This document shows positions 1 to 10,075 of a stretch of DNA of 14,384 nucleotides, piece after piece. The notes under the pieces were generated by a model. It was not told where the DNA came from. It saw only the letters and a list, made by a program, of their open reading frames with translations, and ran no database searches. The DNA comes from Spongospora subterranea (Eukaryota > Endomyxa > Phytomyxea > Plasmodiophorida > Plasmodiophoridae): the NCBI GenBank assembly GCA_900404475.1, contig OUQQ01000377.1, positions 6,722-21,105 of the forward strand, read 5' to 3'. The position numbers and the translations under genes were made by a program. The first letter of the stretch is position 1. The number at the start of each line of letters is the position of its first letter.

Positions 1-39
1 TCCCACGTTCACGATATCGTTCTCAAACCATCCCGATAG

Positions 40-1929
40 ACCGTTGAGCCACATTGCAGCACAAATACTTGACGGTAAATCTCGTCCCGTTTGCCATCGA
101 TCACCTCACGTCCACTAAATATTGAAATCGGCTGTCAGTATATGCCCCAATATGGATGTCAGCTATCGGTAATCATCCAGCTACAGTCTGGTTCGCTAGG
201 CCAGATGCGTTAAAGGGTCAGTCTCTCGTGCCCAACCTTTTGAGAGTTTCAATTATCCAGCAATTGCTCCTATCTAGGTTCATTGACGAAGACCATTGCA
301 GCAGCCCGGCCGACGTTTTTCTTCGTAAGCCTTCGGATTGACATCGAAATATTCAATGCATAACGAGTAGTTGTTTAGGGAGTTCCTCGTGTTTGGGTTG
401 GTGCAGGGTGGATTTGCACTAGCGCCTGCTCGTTATTAACCATAGCATTAGGAAAAATTTGCTGACCAGATACAGAAAGTCGGAAAAGAAGCAGGCGGAT
501 TCAAGAAATCGGTAGCCACCTGGGCAAAAGCAGTCGGATTGAAGAGTTATAAAAATGGCCAACTAGACGGATCTCACCGGTCGCCTTGGATGGAATTTCT
601 ACCGAAGCATCTTGTGTTCAACCCGATCCGGAAGAAGTTGGGATTTGACAGGTTTCAGGGCAAACGGTTGGACTGGGTTGAACGAACATCTAACTGGTCG
701 ATTCTCTGGCACAGATGTCGTGCTCTATATACAGGTGCAGCGCCAATATCCAAAGACACATTAGAGTATCTGGCCAGTATTGGCCTGACCGTCCTGGAGC
801 TATATGGTATGTCGGAAGGCGCTGGTGCATCCCATTGCAACACGGCCAGGGCCAATATTGCCGGGTCCATCGGCCGGCCAATGTCTGGAATTGAGGTCAA
901 ACTCGAGCATGTAGATGGTCGTGATCCACCAGGACAAGGTTCCCTGGTTTCCGTCTTCACCTCTGGCTCAATTCTGACTCTAATCAATCAGGGGAGATTC
1001 TAATTCGAGGGCGTAATTTGATGGCCGGGTCAATTTGAAATGTTCAATCCATATTTTGTTTTTTGATGGGTATTTCAGGTATCTATACGATCCCGAAAAG
1101 ACGGCCGAGGCTATTGATAATGAGGGATATCTTCATTCTGGGTAGGTAATGATATCACATCATGTTCGACCAGCCTGAATGGCGTCTTGTGCAGTGATGT
1201 CGGGCGAGTCGATGAATACGGGTTCTACTATATAACAGGGCGAATCAAAGAGCTGATCGTGACGTAAGCCGTCATTCCCATCAACGCAGGAAGCAGGTTC
1301 TGATGTTGAGCAATTCACAGATCCGGTGGAGAAAACGTGGCACCAGTTCCCATTGAAAATACGATCAAGAAAGAGTGTCCAGCTTTGGCAAATGTGCTAA
1401 TGATCGGAGACAAACGCAAGTTCAATATCGTATTGTTGGGGCGCTGATCGGTAATGAACCATTGAAGCTAGGTGACTAACGTTGAGTGTACTCAGAGTGA
1501 CGTTGAAATGCTCATTGGATAAAGATGGGCGCCCGTCAGAACAGTTGGAAGGAGATGCGCTGCAGGTGAATCCTGCAATAACCAGGGTCAGTGAGGCAGC
1601 TAATGATGACAAATGGCGAGCATATGTCAATGAAGGCGTTGAGAGAGCCAACAGATTGGTTTGCAGATCATGGCCATCATTTCGGCCTGATAATTTAGTA
1701 TCACTTTAGGCGACATCAAATGCATGTAAAGTGCAAAAGTTCAAGATTCTCCCGGTTGACTTTAGCGTTTTTGGTGGTGAACTGACACCTTCTCTCAAAG
1801 TTTGTCGCCCTTTGTAAGTTTACCTTAAATGACGCCATGCCTGCGCTAATCATCTGTGTCAGTATCCATCAATTGTACCAAAACCTGATAGACGGTATCT
1901 ATAATGATGCATCCTTAGAGCGGTCATGA
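40..1929 (+). CDS. ACSBG: Bubblegum-type long-chain acyl-CoA synthetase, C-terminal ~405 codons (5' partial)
   Basis: Activates long-chain fatty acids: ATP + fatty acid + CoA give acyl-CoA, AMP and PPi (family knowledge). Exons that keep one frame: 40-74, 139-216, 278-324, 379-396, 452-651, 715-938, 992-1028, 1079-1141, 1195-1263, 1321-1434, 1496-1658, 1710-1813, 1863-1929. They spell, in family order, LSHIAAQ, FARPDALKGSL, ARPTFFFGVPRVWEKF, LYTGAAPIS, LELYGMSEG, GQGEILIRGRNLMAGYLYD, HSGDVGRVDEYGFYYITGR, IKELIVTSGGENVAP, KFNIVLVTLKC and the late ILPVDFSVFGGELTPSLK. The SGGENVAP and GGELTP segments point to the ACSBG branch rather than ordinary ACSL. The total of 1219 nt is frame-consistent and ends in TGA at 1927. 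The N-terminal part lies left of the window; 1-39 is the 3' end of an intron. Oddities are an 18-nt exon at 379-396 and a four-residue insertion at 169-180. Confidence 0.93.
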
Positions 1930-2055
1930 TTGTTAGAAAAACACGCTGATATCCCTCATTGCACAGCGAAATACAGTTTTATAAATCGCGTCAAGAGTTC
2001 ATTCCCTAGCGAATACAGCAGCCACAGCTGGCTTCACAGAACTCTGGACCATTAT
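1930..2055. terminator. Convergent 3' ends of the acyl-CoA synthetase gene and CHO2
   Basis: Only 126 bp lie between the two stop codons, so both cleavage and polyadenylation regions must fit here or the transcripts overlap. A TTTTATAAATC run near 1977-1987 is the only A/T-rich element that stands out. No exact AATAAA is seen on the plus strand in the gap. Confidence 0.4.
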
Positions 2056-4738
2056 TTATGATGAATGTTGGGACGCGCTGCGAGATAACGTCGGAATATT
2101 ATTGCCTTTGTCGCTTTGCGATTCAATACCAGTGGCAGATTTAGATAATCTCCTTAGCGACGAAATCTTGAACACTGCCTTGCCAATCACTTGATAATGG
2201 CCAGTATGATATCGCAGCTCGTAGACCCCAGGATATTTTGGCATCTTTTCCATTGGGAACACAACCTCGCCGGAGCAGGTATCAGTGTCCGGAACGGAAA
2301 CCCATCGGCCCCTAGATAATCCTGGAGCAGATGGTACATCAACCTTATATATACCGATCCAATCAGTAGCGCGATGCCGTTCGTTCGCAACCCAGACACA
2401 TTTCAACGGCATCCCACTAGAGATTGTCTCAGGACAAGAAATTTTGGCGTAACTCGTCACTTTTTCCTGGAACTCCTGGTTAGCTAGTCGCTTGTAGATA
2501 AGGAATATTTCTTGAGTAGCACGCTCTTGTATACGCTCGGCTTCACTAATAAGTTCGTCGGAGATCTTGTCAAGAACAAGATTACGTATTAATTCTTCAG
2601 CCGGTGTGTGCTACCGAATAACTTAAAGACGTATTTGCAATGAAAACAGTCGAATTACCTGACGAACCGTGTCGGCATATATTTTTTCCATATGAGGGAC
2701 TTCCACGATCCGAATGAAAATGAAGTTGAGCGCTTGAGCTGTTAAAGCTAACCAAAACACAGTCCAAGACTGAGTAATCAACGCTAACCCATGAAGCCCA
2801 GCGTAGCCTGTAACGCATTCTGGATTGTTTAAAAACCGGTATATTCCTCTGTAAAATGTAAGTGTAGAGCAACGAGGAGACGATGCTGCCTACAGGTAGC
2901 GAGTCTTTGGTTGATAATAATCTGAAGGGATGAAAAAATCTCCATAAAAGGTTCCGAAATCGCCAAGTGCCTGATATGACGATACTGTGCTGTATAGCGT
3001 AATCAACAATAATGATATTCCACCAATAACGTTGGCGACCCATCCGGTCGAAATATCAGCAAGTGTTGTAGGAAACCAGCTTAGGCGTAACGCGCAAATA
3101 CCCTAGAACATGCCAATATATCAACACAGCCCAGCATGGACGATATGATCACTAACAAAAGCGACTAGATATAAAGTTCGGCTTGAATTATATAATGTCT
3201 TCCAATGCCTATACAAGCGGCAATGATATAGGTTGCAAAGACACACCACAGCAGAACTACAACATACAAAAAGGCGACATGCAACGATAGTCCTTGACTC
3301 ACAAAATGGTTGTTCCACCAACCTGTATCACTGAAACACAACCAGTTAGAGCAGATTCGTAAATTATGAGTGCGACAACCTTTGCCGGCGGAGGATTATG
3401 CCTATACCAAGCCAATGTAATATGAGCCAAAAAAGAGCATGAGCGATGCATGCTGATGTCGACGGCAGCATCATTGTGATAGCGATCATGTAAACCGACA
3501 GCAGGATCAAGGCGAGGTCGTTTGCTCTGAAAACGTCAAACCGAAGAAACAGCAGCATATCGGAATGGCTTGGAAACAATCCCTGAACAGGATCATAAAG
3601 AATTGTGTCAGAGGTGGACATTGGGGCCTCATCCTTGCCATCTGTAATGCAATCAGATTCGCTGGGTTGCGCAGGACCAAATGTCTAACATGTTCTGTCA
3701 ATATGTGGATTTTCAACAAAGACAAGGAACCCGATTTGGAGCATGTGAGCAATGAGGGACGCGATAAGAATCGTATCTAAGAAACAATTATTTCTGAGAA
3801 AACACAGTGAATTCCAAGATGGATAGCTTACACGATCGAGATATTAACGCCAACCCATAATATAAAGCATACCCAACAGTATACATGGGATGTGGAACAA
3901 GTGCTATTAGAATACTTTCAATGTCGTCTTACACCCACACCAAGTAGTTTACCAAATATCCCGTCAAAAGTAAGATGCTGATCTAGGACGAAGAAGTTGT
4001 CTCCCCAATACCAACTATAGTCTACAGGTAAAAGCTAGTAAGGTATCGGACAATACGTCAACTTTCGACATTACCGCCAATGCACCGGTGGGCATCAACC
4101 TTCGCCCAATAATTAAAGAGAGCCAGTAAAATGCCCAATAGATACTGTAAGCATTCGAAGAGCCCTAATCGTTCTGGCAATGTCCAGCACTTGAACACCA
4201 GAATTAGATATGACAGACCGTCATTGCATAAAACGATGTCGACGAGAAAACGGAATGCAAGCCATGCATTGAAGCAATCGGGGTACTGAACTGATTTGAA
4301 ATCAGGAACATGCGACATCCTGCCTTGTGCAAGCCAGAGAATAAATTGAGACGATTTACTCCCACGCCGAGTAAGGCATTTTGTGACAAACTTCGATATG
4401 AGACGATAATTACTTTGATAGTGCAGTAATACGCCCAGACCGACATTGTAGGATAATCGAAAGAAAAAGAACACTGCCAGTGCGGTTGTTGAAGAAGTCG
4501 GCACAGCAAATGCAGTTATGACATTGAACAGCATCGTAAGCAGAACAATCAATGTTGGGCCAGACCAAAGCGATGGATAGGCGAGAACATGGAAGACCGA
4601 CATGGTTGATGGCACGTCAAATGCAAGTCCATGCTCATCGAACCCTCTTTTCATTGCGATCGTAGAAACTTGCGATGACTGTGCGGTAGTGTTATTTTCA
4701 CTGGAACCGAGTGGCCGATGACGAAATTCGGCCGTCAT
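2056..4738 (-). CDS. CHO2: Phosphatidylethanolamine N-methyltransferase, fungal large type
   Basis: Membrane enzyme that methylates phosphatidylethanolamine with S-adenosylmethionine, the first step of phosphatidylcholine synthesis in the ER (family knowledge). Exons on the minus strand: 4738-4075, 4021-3953, 3903-3832, 3776-3690, 3641-3380, 3330-3215, 3164-3128, 3079-2894, 2848-2659, 2610-2056. Together they are 2238 nt, exactly in frame, 745 aa. Two half-repeats are visible. The first has [22 protein letters not shown] (residues ~246-256) and [11 protein letters not shown] (~289-299). The second has [29 protein letters not shown] (~499-515) and [10 protein letters not shown] (~546-555). Between them lie many hydrophobic segments. 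Residues ~612-710 form the C-terminal beta domain typical of fungal Cho2 ([24 protein letters not shown]). The start ATG is the first in the open frame, and [14 protein letters not shown] follows at the expected place. It converges on the ACSBG gene with 126 bp between stops. Introns are 45-55 nt. Confidence 0.95.
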
Positions 4739-5734
4739 GACACTTGTAAATTAGTGAACCAAGAGTAACCCACTAATATTTCTCGGGAGCATCAGGGGCT
4801 GTTCCCCAGACCTGCAAAACAGTATATTTGGAAAGCCCTCTGGAATGCAAGAATAGTGGGCACGCGCGTCAAGGCACCGCCGGATTCGATATGAATAACG
4901 TACTGGTGAACGGTTCCTATTTAGCTAAAGGGGTTACAATGTTACATGCAGAATTCCAGGTCGCAGTTGGCGGATTAGACGGACCCCGCACTTGGACTGA
5001 CTCGTCAATTGATCATGCATGGCACTTGGCAGACACCACTGCCTGTCGTGTACAGGTACACTGAGTGAGTGCAGACCTGTAAAAACCTGTCTAGCAGAAA
5101 GGTAACCGTAGAAAGTGTAGGATCCGAATGGGCCCTGAGAAAGGCCAGATACAAGACGGCGACTATTGGATCGGCCTATTGTCTACTTTGATTTCAAACA
5201 TTTACTGCTCAATCATCTACAGCAACCTGAATAAAATGCATTTGATAAAAACAATGATAGGACTGATGTATAAATTATGTGAAGCAACAAACAGATTTGC
5301 ATTTTTCGATGCTGCAATAGCTTGTAATAAGTACGAATGTGTCCACACTTTATTTTTGTACAGGCACGTGATTCGGAATTGATTGCTTTCATCGCATACG
5401 AGCTGGTGTGTGTTGACATTGAACACCCATTTCGTAATACGATCAACTCGACGTATTACTTGTTAGATACAGATGTTGCTGTTACGCCATTGATTATTGG
5501 CCATGCCAGTTTGCCATTCAGCGGTAACGTTGCCCTGTCGTTGTCTGCACTTACAGTTACCGTTACTCTCATCATTACCACATTACATTATACTACAGCT
5601 GATAACAGACCGCACTTCCCTATCCCGAATACATCATTAGAGAGTAAGGTTGGTTGTCAGTAGTCGCCCTGGTTAATCGCCAAATAGAGTCCTTGAAGCT
5701 TGACGGCTGAGTTGAGGAAGAGATTGGAAGCAGG
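4739..5734. other. Divergent intergenic region between CHO2 and HOP1, with unexplained open frames
   Basis: This ~1-kb stretch separates two divergently transcribed genes and should hold both promoters. On the plus strand a frame stays open from 4776 to 5064 (FDMNNVLVNGSYLAKGVTML, then a WTDSSIDHAWHLADTT stretch). A GT...AG segment of 44 nt (GTACACTGAG to TCTAGCAG, about 5056-5099) would join it in frame to a second open stretch reaching 5382. A third frame, 5337-5663, is hydrophobic and Thr-rich. None matches a family I know and the first has no ATG before codon ~39. An additional small gene is possible, but chance open frames are equally possible. HOP1's first ATG follows a stop, so no HOP1 exon is needed here. 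Confidence 0.4.
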
Positions 5735-8070
5735 ATGGCGAAACAGGCTCAGCTCCAAAGGATACAGACGGAAGAGATCAATGCAACCCAGTCGTTAAAC
5801 TTAGTAAAGAATCTGCTGCGATCCGGCTTAGTATTTGACAACGGTGTTTGCATTTCTGATTCGGCTTGAAGCTGACTTTTGGTCAGTCCTGTATCGCGTT
5901 TATGAGGGGAATGTTTTCCTCTGAATGCTTCAAGAAACAAAAAATTTCCGGAATAACGGTGCACACTCTGCAACCGACTGAACCAGAACCAAGGAAAATG
6001 ATGGATTGGATAGATCAAGGTTGCCTACCGTCAGTAGAGCGAAGGTAATCTATCCCGATACAAGCTGTTCCCCGCTTTCGACCAGCTTGCACAGGTACCT
6101 TGAAGAACTCGTCTTCGCTATTTATGGCAAGTTCAAATCTGGGGGAAAAGACATGTTCTGCCTTATTGAGACGTATAATTGTATGGAATCATTGTCAACA
6201 CCAGATGCTTGCTCTTAACAAGTTCGTAGTCCGGGTCCGCTACCATGAGAATGACGTCGTTTTGACTCGCAAGGCGGAAGGAAAGCAGGTGAGTGCTTGA
6301 ACCAGCTATAACAACAAAAACGATCTCATTCACAGCATGTCTCCATATCAGGTCACAAGAACAGTTCCTACAAAAAGTGAAATATCGCAAGCCACTGTTG
6401 CTAGTTAGTTTCATGACGTCAAACAACAGCATGATCGTTTATGTCGATAAGTGATCAGATCATTAATCAGCATGGGAGGGACAATGCCTCCACTTCCTGA
6501 AGACAGGTCAAACGATTGCAGTTGAAATCGCTGAAGCTCTCTTTGATATACATACAGAGCGTTCTCAATGAAACTTCTTTACCGTGAAGATGTCACTCCT
6601 GAGGTTATGGCAAGGCTTCTATAAAATGAATTTGCGTCACTTTGTTTTACAGGACTATGAGCCGCTTCATTTTCGTCCTGCCTCTGATGATAATGAATTA
6701 CGCTTTTTTAGTAAACCAGAAGTTGTTGCAATCGGGAGCATCGCCACTCCATATCATGAATTAACGTTGCATAGTCTGGTCCCTGCTGAGGACGAGGTAA
6801 ACCAGTGGATATTGATCCCGTTTATGATTTACGGTATCTGTCCAGATTGAAATTGCTGCTAAGTATAGTCAATGTACTAGTAACGACGAGCGCATTCCAA
6901 AAGTTCATCCAGCATACGGGGCCAACATCGGCGTCGGCGAATCAGTAACGTTATGTAACTATATCGAACCTGAAACTAAATGGTACAACGTTCGACGCAC
7001 TAGTTTTTTTTGAATTTGCAACTGGTTCCGAATAGTCAGACGGAGGACCAATTATGCCATGACTCAGACAGGTCCCTCGACAATCAGCCAGGTACGCTGA
7101 CAACGAGGGCTGGAATCTGAAATTTAACTAGACTTAGTGAAAGATAAGAAAAAAGCACAATCCCGTCTCCCGGTCAGTATTGAAATCTATCAATTGGCAA
7201 TAGTTAAAACGTTTCATCTTCCTCAGGCTGATGAAACAACTGACACCGCCCACAACGAGCAAACATCACAAGTGATGTCTTTCATGGAAATTCAGGAACT
7301 GCTAGCAGCAGTGAAAAATGGAGTATTTCAATATACCCCTCAGGAGATCAGATTAACTTGGCCTCGAGCAGCGGGTATTTTTAGATTGGTTTTTGTGGAT
7401 TTTGTTCTGAAACTGTTCCAGACCGACTGAATAAGTTGATTGCGCTACATAAATCCCCAGATTTTGATAACCAAAAAGGTATCCGTCTTTCCAAGTAAAT
7501 GATATTCGAGGTTCGATCAAATGTTTCACAGCGCTGCGTCTACAATTCGAAATTTGCCTGATTCTTCATGGAAGTGCTCCGCACAGGTTTTTCAATGCAT
7601 TCTTCCGGGAGTCAGGTCTCTCTTATCAAGAAATTCGAAGTAGATAACAACTGCACCGAACTTTTGTGAGTAATTTCAAGTTAGTTTGGTTAGGGCAAAT
7701 ACAGGCACTGGTTGAGGACGGAATCGCCATCAAAAATAACAAAGGGCAAACGCTGCTCAACAAAGCCTACAGTGAATCGAATATTGGAGGTACCACCCAC
7801 GTTGACGATGATGCAGAAACACTTGAAACTGCAATCACAAGTGGTCGTAAACAGTCGGCAGCTTCTATTCTGAAATCGGAAACAAACGCGCGTTCACTAC
7901 GCTTCCTATCAACAAAAATCAAAAACCATATAGAGAATGGCCTGATTTCGTGCAGCCAAAGCGAGGCCGGAATGTCGCAATCATCCGCTATCGTAAAAGG
8001 ACTTAAGCGCAAAATTTCTACATCAGACGCAATTCACCAGATAAGCCAAAAGAAAATGAAAAAACGATGA
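5735..8070 (+). CDS. HOP1: Meiotic chromosome-axis protein with HORMA domain
   Basis: Hop1/HORMAD proteins coat meiotic chromosome axes and promote double-strand breaks and inter-homolog repair (family knowledge). Exons: 5735-5830, 5887-6044, 6095-6180, 6230-6288, 6352-6403, 6452-6506, 6558-6603, 6653-6796, 6846-6989, 7040-7091, 7138-7374, 7422-7478, 7532-7639, 7694-8070. The sum, 1671 nt, is in frame and gives 556 aa, close to fungal Hop1 length. HORMA hallmarks in order: TQSLNLVKNLLRSGLSC, FMRGMFSSECF, MMDWIDQG, VERRYLEELVFAIYG, IETYNFRVRYHEND, PPLPEDRAFSMKLLYRED and VTPEDYEPLHFR. A later piece, NDERIPKVHPAYGA, matches the end of the Hop1 zinc-finger region, but most of its cysteines are missing. 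Residues ~395-450 look like a winged-helix fold. The tail is lysine-rich (KRKISTSDAIHQI, QKKMKKR), suiting nuclear import. The start is the first ATG after an in-frame stop at 5708. The exon at 7138 was placed to keep a TTAAC branch-like site. Confidence 0.9.
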
Positions 8071-8144
8071 ACGAAATACTGTGCCTTAGTTGAGCAATAC
8101 AAATTGTGGCATGTTATGTTTGAAAGTGGTATTGGAGGTCATTA
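8071..8144. terminator. Convergent 3' ends of HOP1 and DTWD1
   Basis: A 74-bp gap separates the HOP1 stop (8068-8070) from the DTWD1 stop (8145-8147, minus strand). No classical AATAAA is present on either strand. The gap is too short for two separate 3' untranslated regions of usual length, so overlapping antisense 3' ends are likely. Confidence 0.4.
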
Positions 8145-9125
8145 TTAATTTTTCCAAGCGAGCGGTTTCTTGATGACACTGGTCTCTACACGGCGCAATT
8201 GATGCACATATAGAAGCATGAGGTCATCGTATCTGCCATCATAGGCGTGGCCCTCCGTCCTCTCGAAGAAGTCAATCATAAAGTAGTAAATGGCTTCAAT
8301 GGTTCCGAGAAATGCTGGACCGTGATGTGTAAACTACAAATTTTGGAAACGAATTTGAGATCGTGCGACACCGACACAGCACATGATTCCACCTTCCAGA
8401 ACGTCGTATGCCTGCTCTTCAGCGCAACGCAAGGCAACCCTTTGAGATTATCGTCTCGCATGATCTGCCTAGCCCCTGCACCATCCCGTGGTCAATGAAG
8501 CTCATGACATTTGAGACACATTATCTCTTTACACCTGCACATGTGCTATCGACGACGATTAGTGTCCTGAGGGATTTGAGCCTTGGCAGGGCTTCGTCTG
8601 ATTGCATATCGAGCGCGTCAGCGCTAGGATACAATATCAAAGTATATGATGGATCAAATGCCCCTAATTATCCAAAGGCAAAGTCAGCCAAGCCTACACC
8701 AACAGCACCCGAATTCAGCATACTGAGTTGGGTCATTTCAGAAGGAAACTCCATGAATGATGCAGATTTGGGTGCGACAATACAGGAATGGACAGCTGTG
8801 CATTTTTTAGCCTAGCGGACGACCACCCAGTAAATGTGGTGTGTGATAATCAGCAATGCACAAATTACCCATTCCTTCTTCTTGGCGATAATCTTGATGT
8901 CAATGGGCAGTGTGATCTGGGGCATCTCGCTCGGGTTGGGAACCACCCAGATCAGGCAATCGGTGCAGTACAGGTAGACACGATGCGAACACGATGGGCA
9001 AATCTCTCGCTGTCACCATGATGTCATGAACCCGATTCACAACAAACGACAGTGAATGGTCAAACCTGAACGGTGTCCAGATTCGACACCGGTATAGACA
9101 GGTGAAGATTAGAAAACGGCCCCAT
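8145..9125 (-). CDS. DTWD1: tRNA-uridine aminocarboxypropyltransferase 1 (DTW domain)
   Basis: DTWD1 moves the 3-amino-3-carboxypropyl group of S-adenosylmethionine to N3 of a D-loop tRNA uridine (family knowledge). Exons, minus strand: 9125-9066, 9009-8869, 8811-8724, 8663-8541, 8475-8393, 8333-8145; 684 nt, in frame, 227 aa. Residues ~24-38 carry a CPSC...CTDC pair, the usual zinc ribbon. Then come LPIDIKIIAKKKEW, CTAVHSCIVAPKS, TLILYPSADAL, the DTW-type signature VVDSTW (D135-W138), LKGLPCVALKSRHTTFWK, GTIEAIYYFMIDFFE and YDGRYDDLMLLYVHQLRR. The end is TAA at 8145-8147. The protein is shorter at the N terminus than animal DTWD1; an extra upstream exon is possible, though none joins in frame that I can see. 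The donor at 8723 was chosen as GTATGC; two alternatives nearby are also in frame. It converges on HOP1 with only 74 bp between stops. Confidence 0.9.
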
Positions 9126-9248
9126 TTTCCTGTAATAAACCAATTAACCGATATCGCCGTCGTATAGTCATCAAGATCACCAACCCATTCTCTTCTTTTT
9201 CCATCTCATCGTTCCACACATTAAACCTCGCCTGCCGTTGTGCTTCTA
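9126..9248. promoter_or_regulatory. Short divergent promoter region between DTWD1 and the next gene
   Basis: This 123-bp gap separates the inferred start of DTWD1 (minus) from the inferred start of the candidate gene at 9249 (plus). It holds a pyrimidine-rich run, TTCTCTTCTTTTTCC, near 9188-9202. No TATA box is evident. The divergent placement suggests a shared promoter, but part of it could be an unrecognised DTWD1 upstream exon or intron: an intron-like GT...AG segment reads on the minus strand just upstream of the DTWD1 ATG. Confidence 0.4.
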
Positions 9249-9932
9249 ATGCCTCCAACAGCGCTGACAGAGCGAAATACGTTGGTCAATCACTATCGTA
9301 CAGAGAACACGATTATATATCACCTGGAGACGATGACCGATTTACTTGTTGATCGCCAACAATATAAGGAATCGCATTGAACACGCGACGAACAGCACGA
9401 GATTGAACATTCATAAATTCATGGTAAATAGAGGCGTCGTTGAGAATCGCGGGTGTTTGATCATTGGCGATCTAAAAACGGATTTTAGAACATCGCTATC
9501 GATAATGATCAATAGACGAAACCTGTTGATTGAATAAACGCTGAAAGGAAATAACGATCCAATTTGATAATAAGTTCATTTCGTTAGATGCGTCTTTGGA
9601 CGGCCATCTTTTCCATCGGCGTTTGAGCGATATGATGAGACTGGAGATTGCTCCCCGATTCAATATGGCGCCAGAAGATCTGGCCAGACAGTCGGCGAGC
9701 GGATCGCACTGACACGAGATCCGATCCAATAGGCAGATCATGTCCTGATCCGATAAATGCGATGAGGTCAACGATCGCTTGCTCGAACCCGTCGCCATCT
9801 CAGGCATCGCCATCTCAGGCATCGCCATTCCAGGCATCGCCACAGGCCCGGGCATCACGACAATTAAACACGCAGGGCCTTTGCTGTGGCCGATTGCTTT
9901 CCAGAGCCATGATCATCACCCGGACTCCGTGA
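9249..9932 (+). CDS. Unrecognised candidate gene, several exons, Ser/Pro/Gln repeat near the end
   Basis: I do not recognise the family. Three stretches read like protein on the plus strand. (1) From ATG at 9249: MPPTALTERNTLVNHYRTEN, continuing with a helical, charged segment ending near YKESH at 9377. (2) Open frame 9545-9709 with ITIQFDNKFISLDASLDGHL and MMRLEIAPRFNMAPEDLARQ. (3) A frame through ~9740-9932 in which the 15-bp repeat reads SQASP units. I could not find one splice chain joining all three in frame, so boundaries are open. An intron candidate of normal size (GTAAATAG to TTTTAG, about 9423-9487) lies between parts 1 and 2. The region is bounded by DTWD1 (divergent) and TRMT2A (same strand, start 10076). 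It could also be a degenerate gene, or non-coding sequence that is open by chance. Confidence 0.35.
9793..9855. repeat. 15-bp tandem repeat, three copies plus a degenerate fourth
   Basis: Units CGCCATCTCAGGCAT at 9793-9807 and 9808-9822 are identical. The copy at 9823-9837 differs by two bases, and a fourth at 9838-9855 carries a 3-bp insertion. The length of five codons keeps any frame open. On the plus strand it reads SQASP or ISGIA units, on the minus strand MPEMA units. It may encode a low-complexity linker of the candidate gene around it. It is too short and lacks spacers, so it is not CRISPR-like. Confidence 0.85.
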
Positions 9933-9950
9933 CGGGGTCCGGAGACCCCG
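9921..9950. repeat. 15-mer shared with 13057-13071, followed by a GC hairpin
   Basis: CGGACTCCGTGACGG at 9921-9935 occurs again exactly at 13057-13071. Overlapping its end is an inverted repeat CGGGGTC-CGGA-GACCCCG (9933-9950), a 7-bp GC stem with a 4-nt loop. It lies ~130 bp upstream of the TRMT2A start and could be a regulatory site or part of a dispersed repeat. The sequence alone does not decide. Confidence 0.6.
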
Positions 9951-10075
9951 CCGGCTCCAACCCGTTCCAGTCAAGATCCTAAGGCACGTTTTCGACCGAA
10001 TAAATTGTGCCATTTGTATTCAGACCGTGACTGGGAGTATTCGATCCCAGGGCGATATCGTGGCCCCAGATAATA

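Noticed and set aside
655..987. 110-codon minus-strand frame
   Set aside because: Shadow of the acyl-CoA synthetase exon 715-938 that holds LYTGAAPIS and YGMSEG.
2597..3043. 148-codon minus-strand frame as a separate gene
   Set aside because: It runs through CHO2 exons in a different frame; the frame with [12 protein letters not shown] and [13 protein letters not shown] is the real one.
8408..8815. 135-codon plus-strand open frame
   Set aside because: It lies opposite the DTWD1 exons, whose motifs (DSTW, TIEAIYYF) are on the minus strand; it crosses their introns without any recognised domain.
9793..9855. CRISPR array
   Set aside because: Direct 15-bp units abut without spacers, and the window is eukaryotic.
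9496..9858. 120-codon minus-strand frame beginning with MPEMA repeats
   Set aside because: Its body is Arg/Ser-rich and without motifs, and the opposite strand reads more like protein at 9545-9709. A minus-strand gene is not excluded but not supported.
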